A stretch of 64,000 bases of DNA from Verrucomicrobiota bacterium (GTDB lineage Bacteria; Verrucomicrobiota; Verrucomicrobiia; CAIQCK01). Numbering within the stretch: position 1 is the stretch's first letter; the number at the start of each line of letters is the position of its first letter. Below are positions 48,224 to 57,732 of the stretch, in pieces. The notes below the pieces were generated by a model, which was not told the origin of the DNA, did no database searches, and was given only the letters and a program-made list of their open reading frames with translations. The translations under genes and the position numbers were made by a program. The stretch is taken from positions 124,001-188,000 of the forward strand of contig JACRQF010000013.1 of NCBI GenBank assembly GCA_016222825.1, written 5' to 3'.

Positions 48224-50734
48224 TTATCTCCTATCGGCTTTGAGCACAATGGTGGCCCGGACGCCGCCTTCGGGGCGGTTGGCCAGCTCGATGGTGCCGC
48301 TGTGCAGTTCGAGGATTTTTTTCACGACCGTGAGGCCCAGGCCGGTGCCGATGCCGGTGGGTTTGGTGGTGTAGAACGGGTCGAAGACGCGCTGGAGCTT
48401 GTCTTCCGGGATGCCGTGGCCGGTGTCGTCCACTTCGACGACGACGACGGCGTCGCCGGAGCGGAGGCGGACGCCGCTGCGGTTGCCGGCGTCGCGATGG
48501 ATCTGGGTGGCGTCCATCGTCTTGGCGTAGGTGCGGACGCGGAGGGTGCCGCCGGTGGCCATGGCGTGGACGGCGTTGGTGAAGACGTTGACGAAGACTT
48601 CCTCGATCTTGTTGCGGTCCACGAGGACGGGCGGGAGTTGTTCGGTGAGTTTGCGCTCGACGACGACGTGATGCTTGTCGAGCTCGTGTTTGACGAGGCC
48701 GAGGGAGCGGGTGACGATCATGTTGATGTCGTCGGCCTTGGCGTCCATTTTGCTGGGCGCGGCGAACTCCAGCAGGCCGGCGATGATGGTGTCGGCGCGC
48801 TTGATGGCGTTGCCCATCTCCTCCATGACGATGGCGACGTTTTCGTCGGTGGATTGGATGGCCTTGGAGAGGTAGTTGATGCCCATGAGGATGGTGGCGA
48901 GGGGGTTTTTGACCTCGTGGGCGACGCCGGCGGCGAGGCGGCCGACGGCGTGGAGTTTTTCGGCTTCGAAGAGGAGCAGTTGGGCGGCTTTGAGTTGCTC
49001 GTTGGATTGCTGAAGCTCTGTCTTGCTCTTCTCCAGGTCGGTGTTGGCCTTGCGCAGCCGCTCCTCGGCCTCCTTGATCTCGGTGATGTCGCGGGTGGCG
49101 CCGACGAGGCCGACGATGTGGCCGCGGCTGTCGCGGAACGGGACTTTGATGGTGAGAATCCAGCGGCGTTTTCCCTGCTCGTCCTTGACGCACGCTTCGC
49201 GGTTGACGATGGTTTCGCCGGAAAGAAGGACGGCCTGCTCTTCGGCGCGGAACTGTTCGGCGAGGTCGAGGGGGAAGAAATCGAAGTCGGTCTTGCCCGC
49301 CACCTCCCGCGGATGCTTCACCTTGAAGAACCGCGCGAGGTCATTGTTGACCACGATGAAGCGGCTGGCCGTGTCCTTGGCGTAAATGTGGATCGGCAGG
49401 CTGTCAATCAGCGACCTCAGGAGGGTGCGCTCGCCCTCGAGGGCGTCTTCCGCGTTCTTGCGCTGGATGAACTGGTCAATCTGCCGGCCGATGTCCTGCA
49501 TGATCGGCAGCAGCGACTCGTCCATCGTGCCGACGGTGCGGCTGAAGAAGACCATCACGCCCAGGGTCTCGCGATAGTTGCCGACCGGGAAGGCGACGCC
49601 CTGGCGCAAGCCGGCGTTGGCGCCCGCCGACATCCAGGGCGAGTCCGCTTCCGCCGCGACATCGGCCACCAGCGTCGCGCGCCCATCCGTCCAGACGCGG
49701 CCGAGCAAGCCGGCGCCGCGCGCGAAGGTGGTTTCGCGGCTGATCTTGTCCAGCGCGGCCAGATCGAGCGTGGGCAGGTAATAGACGTTCTCGCAGTGCA
49801 GCTGGTTGGTCTGCAAATCCGCGCGCCACAACTGTCCGCAATCCCAGCCCATCGCTTCGCTGATGCACTGCATCACGCGCGGGATGGCCTCTTGCAGCGT
49901 GTCGGACTCGGCGAGCGCGCGCGTGACGCCCGAATGCATCGTCTGGCGTTGCTCGGCCTCCTTGCGCGCGGTGATGTCGCGCGTGATGCCGACCATGCCG
50001 AGCGACTTGCCCGTGGCGTCGCGCAGCGGCACTTTGGTGGTCAGCACCCAGATGCGCCGGCCCGTGCGGTCAATGGAGGCTTCTTCGCGGTTGACCAGCG
50101 GCTCGCCGGAATGGATGACGCGTTGTTCGTCCGCGAAGAAATCGTCAGCGATCTCCTTCGGAAAACAGTCGTAAACCGTCTTGCCCAGCGCGTCTTCGGG
50201 TTTGGTCGCGCCGAGGAAGCGCATGTGGGCGGCGTTGTTGAGGAAGAGGCGGCCCTGGGGATCCTTGGCGTAGATGAGGTCGGGGAGATTGTCAATGAGC
50301 GTGCGCAGCAGTTTGTGCTGCTCGGCCAGGGCGCGCTCGGCGCGTTTGCGCTCGATGGCGTAATGGATCGTCCGCACCAGCAGGCGCGCGTCCATGTTCT
50401 CGCCCTTCACGACGTAGTCTTGCGCGCCCTCGTGCACGGTTTTCATGGCGACCGATTCGTCGTCGAGGCTGCTCAACACGATGATCGGCAAGTGGGGCGC
50501 CTGGCTGTGGACCTTCGTGAAGGTTTCCAAGCCGTTGCTGTCCGGCAAGCCCAGATCCAGCATCACGAGGTCAACGCCGCCCGCCGCGAGCCGCTCCAGC
50601 CCTTCTGAAAGTCGCGCCACCGACGCCAGCTCAAACTGGCCCGCGCCCGCCTCGGCGAGCATCGCCCGCATCAGGACGACCTCGCTGGGGTTGTCCTCGA
50701 TCTGCAGAATGTTGATGGGCTTCATGTCGCTCAT
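48224..50734 (-). CDS. hybrid sensor histidine kinase REC-PAS-GAF-PAS-HisKA-HATPase
   Basis: 836 residues, no membrane helix. An N-terminal receiver (DLVMLDLGLPDSNG) is followed by PAS (~125-250), GAF (~260-410), a second PAS (~420-545), a coiled coil, the HisKA box AAGVAHEVKNPLATILMGIN near 590 and the HATPase with VFTNAVHAMATGG, DDTGHGIPEDKL and GTGLGLTVVKKI. Cytoplasmic sensing by PAS/GAF is likely; the ligand is unknown. Start at ATG 50734 is preferred over a TTG at 50758. Probably passes phosphate to the adjacent regulator. Confidence 0.93.
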   Translation of the reverse strand: MSDMKPINILQIEDNPSEVVLMRAMLAEAGAGQFELASVARLSEGLERLAAGGVDLVMLDLGLPDSNGLETFTKVHSQAPHLPIIVLSSLDDESVAMKTVHEGAQDYVVKGENMDARLLVRTIHYAIERKRAERALAEQHKLLRTLIDNLPDLIYAKDPQGRLFLNNAAHMRFLGATKPEDALGKTVYDCFPKEIADDFFADEQRVIHSGEPLVNREEASIDRTGRRIWVLTTKVPLRDATGKSLGMVGITRDITARKEAEQRQTMHSGVTRALAESDTLQEAIPRVMQCISEAMGWDCGQLWRADLQTNQLHCENVYYLPTLDLAALDKISRETTFARGAGLLGRVWTDGRATLVADVAAEADSPWMSAGANAGLRQGVAFPVGNYRETLGVMVFFSRTVGTMDESLLPIMQDIGRQIDQFIQRKNAEDALEGERTLLRSLIDSLPIHIYAKDTASRFIVVNNDLARFFKVKHPREVAGKTDFDFFPLDLAEQFRAEEQAVLLSGETIVNREACVKDEQGKRRWILTIKVPFRDSRGHIVGLVGATRDITEIKEAEERLRKANTDLEKSKTELQQSNEQLKAAQLLLFEAEKLHAVGRLAAGVAHEVKNPLATILMGINYLSKAIQSTDENVAIVMEEMGNAIKRADTIIAGLLEFAAPSKMDAKADDINMIVTRSLGLVKHELDKHHVVVERKLTEQLPPVLVDRNKIEEVFVNVFTNAVHAMATGGTLRVRTYAKTMDATQIHRDAGNRSGVRLRSGDAVVVVEVDDTGHGIPEDKLQRVFDPFYTTKPTGIGTGLGLTVVKKILELHSGTIELANRPEGGVRATIVLKADRR

Positions 50735-50838
50735 GTCTTCGTTCAAACCCGCTACCAATCCGGTTGCTTGCTGCCGTCAACCGGCGGTGTGGCTCTTACC
50801 ACGTTCCGGCTGGCCTGTAAATTTCCGAAACGCCTGTT

Positions 50839-51735
50839 TCAGCCTTGTCCGTCCGGCGGCTGGCATTGTTTGACAAGCTGGCGATAGGCCGGGTCGTTTT
50901 CAATCGGCGCGAACAACTGCGCCGCCGCCTTCAGGCAATGCCCGGCTGGTTTCCGCTCCTCAATCTGCATCAGCTCCTCCGCATATTCCACCAGCCGGTG
51001 GGCGCTCGTGGCGCACACGTCCACGCGCTGGTCGGGATTCAGCGGCAGGTTCCGCAGCAGCGCTTCCACCACCGACGGATAGCGCATCCGCATCTCCGCA
51101 ACGGGAAAGCTTCCCTTATGGCGGCGGTAGTGGACCAGCGGCTTGCGCCGGCAGACCACCGGGCCGAAGAAGGACAGCCGCGTCCACAGCTCCCAATCTT
51201 CCACGCCGATCAGCCGTCGGTCCTCGTCGAACGAGCCGGAGCGGTCCAGCAGGCTGCGCCGCAGCAGCACCGCCGACGGCGAACCGACGATGTTCGCATG
51301 CAGCAACTGGTGGAACGCGTTCATCACGACGCCGTCCACGTTGCCGCCCGGATGAAACGTCCCCATGACCCGGCGGTCGCTGTTGACGATGGCGCAGCCG
51401 ACGGCGACCAGGCCGGCCGCCGGCACGCGTTTCATCGTGTCGAGCATTTCGCTGAGCGTCTCCGGCAGCCAGCAGTCGTCGGCATCCGGGAACGTGACGA
51501 ACTCGCCGCTGGAGAGCTTCAGGCCGTTGTTGCGCGCCACCGCCCGCTCGCTGTTCTCCTGCCAGACGTAGCGGACGCGGTCGCCGAACCGCTTCACCAC
51601 CTCGGCGGTGTTGTCCTGGGAGCCGTCGTCCATGACGATGATCTCGGTCTCCCGATACGTCTGTGCCAGCACGCCTTCGATCATCTCGGCGATATACTGC
51701 GCGCGATTGTAGGTTGGAATAACTACACTGACCAT
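50839..51735 (-). CDS. family 2 glycosyltransferase
   Basis: 298 residues from MVSVVIPTYNRAQYIAEMIE. GT-A fold: VMDDGSQDNTAEV nucleotide site, FPDADDCWLPETL with the DxD-like metal site, and GVEDWELWTRL as the ED acceptor-site motif. Transfers a sugar in assembly of a surface polysaccharide. Overlaps the next upstream glycosyltransferase gene by 13 nt. Confidence 0.9.
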   Translation of the reverse strand: MVSVVIPTYNRAQYIAEMIEGVLAQTYRETEIIVMDDGSQDNTAEVVKRFGDRVRYVWQENSERAVARNNGLKLSSGEFVTFPDADDCWLPETLSEMLDTMKRVPAAGLVAVGCAIVNSDRRVMGTFHPGGNVDGVVMNAFHQLLHANIVGSPSAVLLRRSLLDRSGSFDEDRRLIGVEDWELWTRLSFFGPVVCRRKPLVHYRRHKGSFPVAEMRMRYPSVVEALLRNLPLNPDQRVDVCATSAHRLVEYAEELMQIEERKPAGHCLKAAAQLFAPIENDPAYRQLVKQCQPPDGQG

Positions 51736-52844
51736 GAAGCCCCCATCGCCCTCTGAACGAACTCCGTCATCCGTTGTTTGAACACAGCGCGGTCGAACTT
51801 CATCGCGTGCTCGCGAATCTTCGCCGGCATAAAGCGGGCCGCTTCCTTTTCCAGCCGTGACATGGCCGCCGCCAGCGCGTCCACCGTCTGCTCGGCGAAG
51901 AACAACCCGGTCTGGCCTTCTACCACCGTCTCCAGCGCGCCGCCGCGGCCGAACGCGATCACCGGTTTTCCGCACGCCTGCGCCTCCAGCGGCACAATGC
52001 CGAAATCCTCCTCGCCGGGGAACAGCAGCGCCCGGCAGCCCGCATACCAGTCGCGCACCTGGTCGTCGCTTTGCCAGCCAAGAAACTCGACGCTGGGGCC
52101 GGCCAGCTTCTCCAGCGCCGCGCGCTCCGGCCCGGTGCCGACCACCACGAGCCGCCGGCCCAGCTTGGCCGCCGCCGCGACGGCCAGATCCACGCGCTTG
52201 TAAGGCGCCAGCGCGCTGACGACCAGATAATAGTCGTCCGACTTCCCCGACAGCTTCAACCGCTGCGAGTCCACCGGCGCCCAGATGACGGTTGCGTCGC
52301 GGCGGTAATGGCGTTGGATGCGGCGGCGGACGTTCTCGGAGTTCGCGATGTAGTGGTCCACGCGGTCAGTCGTCGCCACGTCCCACATCCGGAGGTAGTT
52401 GGCGAAGAAGGGGATGATGGCGCGTTTCAGGCGGCCCATGTGCTGCGGCCCGAAATACTGGTCATACATCTCATAGACGTAGCGCATCGGGGTGTGGACG
52501 TAGCTGATGTGCGTCGTGCCGGCGTGCGGGATGATGCCTTTGGCCACGCAATGGCTGGACGAAAGGATCAGGTCGTAACCGGCGAAGTTCAGCGACTCGA
52601 TGGCCGTCGGGAACAGCGGCAGGTAGTTGCGATACTTCGTCGCCACCTTCGGCAAGTTCTGCACAAACGTCGTTTCAATCCGGTGCCGCTCGATGATGGG
52701 GGACACGCTGCCCTTCAGATGCAACAACGAGTAAATCGGAGCGTCGGGAAACATCTCACAGAAAACCTCCAGCACCTTCTCGCCCCCGCGCATTCCGGTG
52801 AGCCAATCGTGGACCAAGGCAACTTTGGGCAATCCAGCAGACAT
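51723..52844 (-). CDS. family 4 glycosyltransferase
   Basis: 373 residues from MSAGLPKVALVHDWLTGMRG. GT-B fold: LSSSHCVAKGI and YVHTPMRYVYEMYDQY in the N-terminal domain, and the C-terminal GT4 motif LLFPGEEDFGIVPLEAQACG with EX7E. It transfers a nucleotide sugar in the exopolysaccharide pathway. Divergent from the genes that follow. Confidence 0.92.
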   Translation of the reverse strand: MSAGLPKVALVHDWLTGMRGGEKVLEVFCEMFPDAPIYSLLHLKGSVSPIIERHRIETTFVQNLPKVATKYRNYLPLFPTAIESLNFAGYDLILSSSHCVAKGIIPHAGTTHISYVHTPMRYVYEMYDQYFGPQHMGRLKRAIIPFFANYLRMWDVATTDRVDHYIANSENVRRRIQRHYRRDATVIWAPVDSQRLKLSGKSDDYYLVVSALAPYKRVDLAVAAAAKLGRRLVVVGTGPERAALEKLAGPSVEFLGWQSDDQVRDWYAGCRALLFPGEEDFGIVPLEAQACGKPVIAFGRGGALETVVEGQTGLFFAEQTVDALAAAMSRLEKEAARFMPAKIREHAMKFDRAVFKQRMTEFVQRAMGASWSV

Positions 52845-53060
52845 AGATTTTCTCCTTCTATCATGCAACCGATCTTACTCGTTCAAACAACCGCCTATCC
52901 TGCCCCACGCAGGCGTCGGCGTCGATACTGTGCCGCCGGATGCGTGGCGTCAAGGGAGTTTCCAAGGAGGGGATGGGGAACGCCGGGTCGCGGCCATCTT
53001 TGAGTTGCGCGAACCGGCTGGCTGAAGGTAGGCTCACGCCATTCGCTTTCCGGAGCCTGC

Positions 53061-54092
53061 GTGGAACTCATTCTTGTCAACGGCCGTTTCGTCACCAAAG
53101 CCGTCACCGGCGTCCAGCGGTATTCATCCGAACTTGTTTCCCGTTTCGGCGACCGCATCCGGCTGCTCGCGCCGGCCCGCAGTCTTCAGGGAATCCAAGG
53201 CCATCTGTGGGAGCAGGTCGTTTTGCCCGCGCGGGTCGGCTCTGGTTTTCTCTGGAGTCCGGGGAACACCGGGCCGCTGGCGCTGTCGCGGCAGGCGGTC
53301 ACCATTCACGATGCGGCCACGCTGGATCATCCGGAGTGGTTCTCCGGGAAGTTTGCCGCGCTGTATCGGTTCCTGCTGCCGAAACTGATGCGCCGCGCGC
53401 GGCGCGTCATCACCGTCTCGGAGTTCTCGAAGCAGCGGCTCATCGAGCACGGCGGCATCTCTCCCGACCGGGTGTGTGCCATTCCGAACGGCGTGGACGC
53501 CCGCTTTCGGCCGGCCGCGCCAGAGGCGGTGGCGGCGCTCAGGCGGAAGCTGGGGCTGGCGGAAGACTACGCGCTGGCCGTCGGCTCGCTGGAGCCGCGC
53601 AAGAACCTCCGCGGCCTCTTTCAAGCCTGGCAGATCGCGCAACCCAGGCTGGGCGGCATGGAACTGGCCGTGGCCGGTGGAAGCGGCAAGATTTTCAGCA
53701 ACATCGGCTTCGAACGGTTGCCGGCCGGCATCCGCCTTTTGGGTTACGTGGAGGACGCCGATTTGGTTGCGCTTTACGGCGGCGCGCGGATGTTTGTGTA
53801 TCCGTCGTTGTATGAAGGCTTCGGTCTGCCGCCGTTGGAGGCGATGTCCTGTGGCACCCCGGTGCTGACTTCCAACGTCACGTCCTTGCCGGAGGCCGTG
53901 GGCGATGCGGCACTGGCAGTGAATCCCACGGACCCGGAGGCCATCGCAGACGGCATGATCCGTCTCGCGGAGGACGGGGCGCTTTGCGGGGAGCTGCGCA
54001 GCAAGGGCCGGCAGCGCGCAGGACAGTTCACATGGGAGTGCTCTGCAGAAGCGACATGGCAGGCGCTGCAAGAAGCGGCAGCGGATTCATGA
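53061..54092 (+). CDS. family 4 glycosyltransferase
   Basis: 343 residues, GTG start. TGVQRYSSELVSRF at the N-terminus is typical of mannosyl/rhamnosyl GT4 enzymes; then VITVSEFSKQRLIEH, AVGSLEPRKNLRGLF and the EX7E motif FVYPSLYEGFGLPPLEAMSC. First gene of the plus-strand polysaccharide run, 24 bp before the flippase. Confidence 0.93.
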   Translation: MELILVNGRFVTKAVTGVQRYSSELVSRFGDRIRLLAPARSLQGIQGHLWEQVVLPARVGSGFLWSPGNTGPLALSRQAVTIHDAATLDHPEWFSGKFAALYRFLLPKLMRRARRVITVSEFSKQRLIEHGGISPDRVCAIPNGVDARFRPAAPEAVAALRRKLGLAEDYALAVGSLEPRKNLRGLFQAWQIAQPRLGGMELAVAGGSGKIFSNIGFERLPAGIRLLGYVEDADLVALYGGARMFVYPSLYEGFGLPPLEAMSCGTPVLTSNVTSLPEAVGDAALAVNPTDPEAIADGMIRLAEDGALCGELRSKGRQRAGQFTWECSAEATWQALQEAAADS

Positions 54093-54116
54093 AGAGGGTG
54101 ATCGCTTCAGAGAACA

Positions 54117-55532
54117 ATGAACCTTCGTGACCAAGTGATGCGGGGCGGGTTCTTCCTGGTCCTGCGCCAGGGGTTGGGCGTGAGCGTGGGATTTGTCGGG
54201 ATGGTGCTGCTCACGCGGGCCATCGGTCCGCTGGCCTACGGCCAGTATGCGGCGGCTCTTGCGATTTACACTTACCTCTGGGGCCTCGCCCAGATGGGCC
54301 TCAATGTCTATCTGGTTCGGCGTCCCGGCGAGATTTCCGACAAGGACTACGAGGCGGCGTTCAGTCTCCTGCTTGTGATGAGCGGCATCGGCGTCCTGCT
54401 GGGTTTCCTGTCCATCCCGCTTCTGAAACCGTGGATGCGGATGGAGGACTTCGGCCCGATTGCAGCCGCGCTCATGATCGGGTTGCCGGTGCAGTTGCTC
54501 ACGACGGTGCCGATGGCCCGGTTTGAGCGGGCGCTGGATTACCAGCGGGTGGCGTGGATCGAGATGTCGGGGCGGCTGATGTGTTACTTCGTGGCGCTGC
54601 CGCTCGCCTGGCTGGGCTTTGGAGTGTGGGCGCCTGTCGGCGGATGGTGGAGCGAGCAACTGACGGTGTGCGTGGGCACCTACTGGGTTTCAAAGTTCCG
54701 TCCGCGGCTGCGCTGGGACCGCGAATTGGTCAAGGAGATGATCCGCTACGGCTTGGGCTACTCAGGCTCGGCGTGGATCCGGCAACTGAACAACCTAGTC
54801 AATCCTCTTCTGGTTGGCCGTTATCTCGGCGCCGAAGCGGTGGGCTTCGTGGCTCTGGCCATCCGGCTGGTGGAGGGGCTGGGGTTTGCGATGATGGCTA
54901 CGTGGCGCCTTTCGATGTCCGCCCTCGCGCGCGTGCAAGAAGACCGGGTGCGGCTGACCAACGCCATTTCCGAAGGCATGCGCCTGCAGCTCCTGGCGTT
55001 GGGGCCGATGCTGGTGGTGTTTGCGTGGATCAGCCCGTGGGCCTTGCCCGTGTTTTTTGGCAAACGGTGGGATCCCGTGATCGGCATCTTTCCGTTCGTG
55101 GCCTTCTACTACATGGGCAACGCCATCTTCAACCTGCACTCCTCCGCGCTCTATGTGTTGAAGCACAACAGCGAGGTGGCGGTGGTGAATCTGCTGAATG
55201 TGATGCTCATGGCGGGCGGCACCTTCCTGCTGGTGCCGCGCATGGGGCTGGAGGGCTACGGCTGGGCGTTGGCGATGACGCTGTTGAGTTGCGGCGCGGG
55301 CCATTACTTTGCCGTGCGCCACATCGGACGGCCCGATTACCGGCTCGCCGCGGTTTGGTTCGCCGCGATGGCGCTGGCGTTGTTCTACGCGCAATTGGGA
55401 TGGTGGACTTGCGGGGGACTGGTGGTGGCTCTCTGCTGGCCCGGCACGTTGCGCGAACTGCGCCGCTACGTTGGTGAGTTCAAGAAGCTGCGCGGTGGCG
55501 GTCGCGCCGCAGCGGTCGCTGAGAAACCGTAG
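54117..55532 (+). CDS. Wzx-type oligosaccharide flippase
   Basis: 471 residues with about 12-14 predicted membrane helices. GVGFVGMVLLTRAIGPLAYG at the N-terminus is characteristic of PST/Wzx flippases; NLVNPLLVGRYLGAEAVGFV marks the second half. Flips undecaprenyl-linked repeat units across the inner membrane. The Wzy-like polymerase lies 3 genes on. Confidence 0.9.
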   Translation: MNLRDQVMRGGFFLVLRQGLGVSVGFVGMVLLTRAIGPLAYGQYAAALAIYTYLWGLAQMGLNVYLVRRPGEISDKDYEAAFSLLLVMSGIGVLLGFLSIPLLKPWMRMEDFGPIAAALMIGLPVQLLTTVPMARFERALDYQRVAWIEMSGRLMCYFVALPLAWLGFGVWAPVGGWWSEQLTVCVGTYWVSKFRPRLRWDRELVKEMIRYGLGYSGSAWIRQLNNLVNPLLVGRYLGAEAVGFVALAIRLVEGLGFAMMATWRLSMSALARVQEDRVRLTNAISEGMRLQLLALGPMLVVFAWISPWALPVFFGKRWDPVIGIFPFVAFYYMGNAIFNLHSSALYVLKHNSEVAVVNLLNVMLMAGGTFLLVPRMGLEGYGWALAMTLLSCGAGHYFAVRHIGRPDYRLAAVWFAAMALALFYAQLGWWTCGGLVVALCWPGTLRELRRYVGEFKKLRGGGRAAAVAEKP

Positions 55533-55636
55533 AGGATTACCCGCTGTTATCGCTTTTGTGCTTTCAACGCGGGGCCATTTCTCCTAGAAATCAAACATCG
55601 GGAAGGCGGCGAAGCTTTCCCCGGCCAAAGAACACG

Positions 55637-56575
55637 ATGAACGACAAGCCGCAGCCAAGGTTTAGCCTGGTGATTCCGACCTTGAAGCGGCTTGAGGAGG
55701 TGCGAAGGCTTTTGGTGTCGCTGCGGGAGAACACCTGCCAGGATTTCGAGGTCGTTATCGTGGACCAGAACCGCAGCGACCTGCTCGACGGCCTCTGCCG
55801 CGAGTTTTCCGCGAGTTTCCCGCTGACGCATCTGAAGCCTGATTTGACCGGCGCGGCGCGGGCGCGCAATCACGGGTTCCGGTTCGCCAAGGGCGAGATC
55901 ATCAATTTCCCCGACGACGATTGTGTGTTCACCCCCGGTTTGCTGGAGGAGGTGTCGCGGCGGTTCGCGGCCGATCCGGGCGTGGATGCGATCTGCGGCA
56001 GGGCGGTGGATCCGGTGTCGAAGCAGAGCGCCCTCCTCAGGTTTCTGGACCACAACGCGCGGGTCGGCGAGGGGAACGTGTATCAAACGACCATCGAGTT
56101 CACGATGTTCATGAAGCGGAGCGTGCTGACGGATGTCGGTCCGCTGGACGAAGAGTTGGGCGTGGGAACTTACTATGGCTCGGAGGAAGGGGCGGACTTC
56201 GTGTTGCGGGCGTTGTATCAGGGGAAGCGGTTTGACTACGACCCTGCGCTCTTGATTTACCACGCGCACAAGATCGGACGATACGACGCCGACGAATGCC
56301 AGAAGGCGTTCAGCTACGGGCGGGGCTTCGGGCGCATGTCGGTGAAGCATGTCCTCTTATACCGGAAGCCCAGCGCGCTCTTCCGGTTTTTGAATTTTCA
56401 GGCGCGGGCATTGTGCGCCGTCGTCCTCTATGCGTGCCTGCTCAAGCCGGAACGCAGCCGGTATTATTGGCAGCGGATCATGGGCCGGCTCGTGGGCGCG
56501 TGCCAATCCTACAAGGAGTTTCGCAAGACGGGGAGCAGTTCTTCGCAAGACCGGGCATCTTGCTCATCGCCATGA
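55637..56575 (+). CDS. family 2 glycosyltransferase
   Basis: 312 residues from MNDKPQPRFSLVIPTLKRLE. VDQNRSDLLD, LTGAARARNHGF and FPDDDCVFTPGLLEE with the metal-binding aspartates, then FDYDPALLIYHAHKIG. The C-terminal part has a basic, hydrophobic region for membrane association. Its stop codon overlaps the next start (ATGA). Confidence 0.92.
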   Translation: MNDKPQPRFSLVIPTLKRLEEVRRLLVSLRENTCQDFEVVIVDQNRSDLLDGLCREFSASFPLTHLKPDLTGAARARNHGFRFAKGEIINFPDDDCVFTPGLLEEVSRRFAADPGVDAICGRAVDPVSKQSALLRFLDHNARVGEGNVYQTTIEFTMFMKRSVLTDVGPLDEELGVGTYYGSEEGADFVLRALYQGKRFDYDPALLIYHAHKIGRYDADECQKAFSYGRGFGRMSVKHVLLYRKPSALFRFLNFQARALCAVVLYACLLKPERSRYYWQRIMGRLVGACQSYKEFRKTGSSSSQDRASCSSP

Positions 56576-57711
56576 AGATCACACTGAACGGCTATTACGG
56601 CTTCGCCAATTACGGCGACGAACTGTTCAACCTGGCCACGGTGCTGGCGGCGCGGCGCTGGTGGCAGGGCCACGAGACGGACCTGCTGGGGCCTCCCGTG
56701 GCGGGGATAGACGCGACGTATCGCGTGCCGGGATGGTTTCCGCGGTGGCTCTACACGGCGCCGGAATTTCACGGCAAGCTGAGCCGGCTCTCGTTTCTGA
56801 CGGCGGCCATGCTGACGCGCGACCTGATAGTGTATGCCGGCGGCTCGACGTTGTCCTACGGCAGCATCATGAAAAAGATCCAGCGCGTGGCAGCGGAGCG
56901 CGGCATCACCAAGTTTGCCGGCATCGGCGTCTCCATCGGCCCGTTTGCCGACGACGCCGACGAGGCTGAGGCGGCGCGTTTCCTGCGGAAGTTCACTTAC
57001 TTTTCCGTGCGCGACAAGAAGTCGGTGGCGATGCTGGAGAAGATGCGCGTGCCGGTGAAACCATTGCTGGCGCGAGACCTAGCGGGTGTATTGCCGATGC
57101 TGCTGCCGCCCACGAAGCCGGACCCGGCCGCCGCAGCGTCGCAACCGCCGACGCTGGGAATTTCGCTCTGCAACAGCGAACGATATACCGGCGGTGACAC
57201 GGCCCGCGAAGAGCGCCGTAACAACGCGCTGTTGGAGGGCATCATCCGTTTCGCGAAGCGGGAGCAGATGCGGTTGCGCATCTTCTGCCTGAACACGCAT
57301 CCCCTCTGGGGCGACATGACGTTTTCGCAGCAGTTGCTGGCCAGGTTGCAGGACTGCGGCATTTCCGCTGAACTGGTCAGCGCCGAGAACAACCTGCTGG
57401 GTTGCTGGCACGGACTGGCTTCCTGCACGGCCGTGTTCAGCGTGCGGCTGCACGGCGGCATCACCGCCTACGTGTGCGGCGTGCCGTTTTCGTTGGTCGA
57501 ATATCACGTCAAGTGCGCGGACTTTCTGGACGATATCGGCCAACCGGCTCCCTTGCGGATCGGAGCCGATCTCAGCGATCCAACCGAAGTGGACCGCGTT
57601 TTGGACCGTTTGTTCCGCCAGCCGGGCAAGCCTACGCTGCCGCCCGCTACCTATACCGCGGAGGCCGCGCTGAATTACACGCAGGTCCCTTGGGCGGCAC
57701 AGGCCGGTTAG
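56572..57711 (+). CDS. polysaccharide pyruvyl transferase family protein
   Basis: 379 residues from MKITLNGYYGFANYGDELFN. GFANYGDELFN, VYAGGSTLSYGSIMKKI, FAGIGVSIGPF and VFSVRLHGGITAYVCGVPFS are the CsaB/WcaK-type signature. These enzymes transfer pyruvate from PEP to form ketals on polysaccharides. Four-base overlap with the preceding glycosyltransferase. The frame is open upstream, but homology begins here. Confidence 0.88.
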   Translation: MKITLNGYYGFANYGDELFNLATVLAARRWWQGHETDLLGPPVAGIDATYRVPGWFPRWLYTAPEFHGKLSRLSFLTAAMLTRDLIVYAGGSTLSYGSIMKKIQRVAAERGITKFAGIGVSIGPFADDADEAEAARFLRKFTYFSVRDKKSVAMLEKMRVPVKPLLARDLAGVLPMLLPPTKPDPAAAASQPPTLGISLCNSERYTGGDTAREERRNNALLEGIIRFAKREQMRLRIFCLNTHPLWGDMTFSQQLLARLQDCGISAELVSAENNLLGCWHGLASCTAVFSVRLHGGITAYVCGVPFSLVEYHVKCADFLDDIGQPAPLRIGADLSDPTEVDRVLDRLFRQPGKPTLPPATYTAEAALNYTQVPWAAQAG

Positions 57712-57732
57712 CCGTCCGCGCCGCGAAAACTC

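Noticed and set aside
48302..50608. Long plus-strand frame opposite the sensor kinase
   Set aside because: Composition is typical of a shadow frame; the minus-strand domain series is unambiguous.
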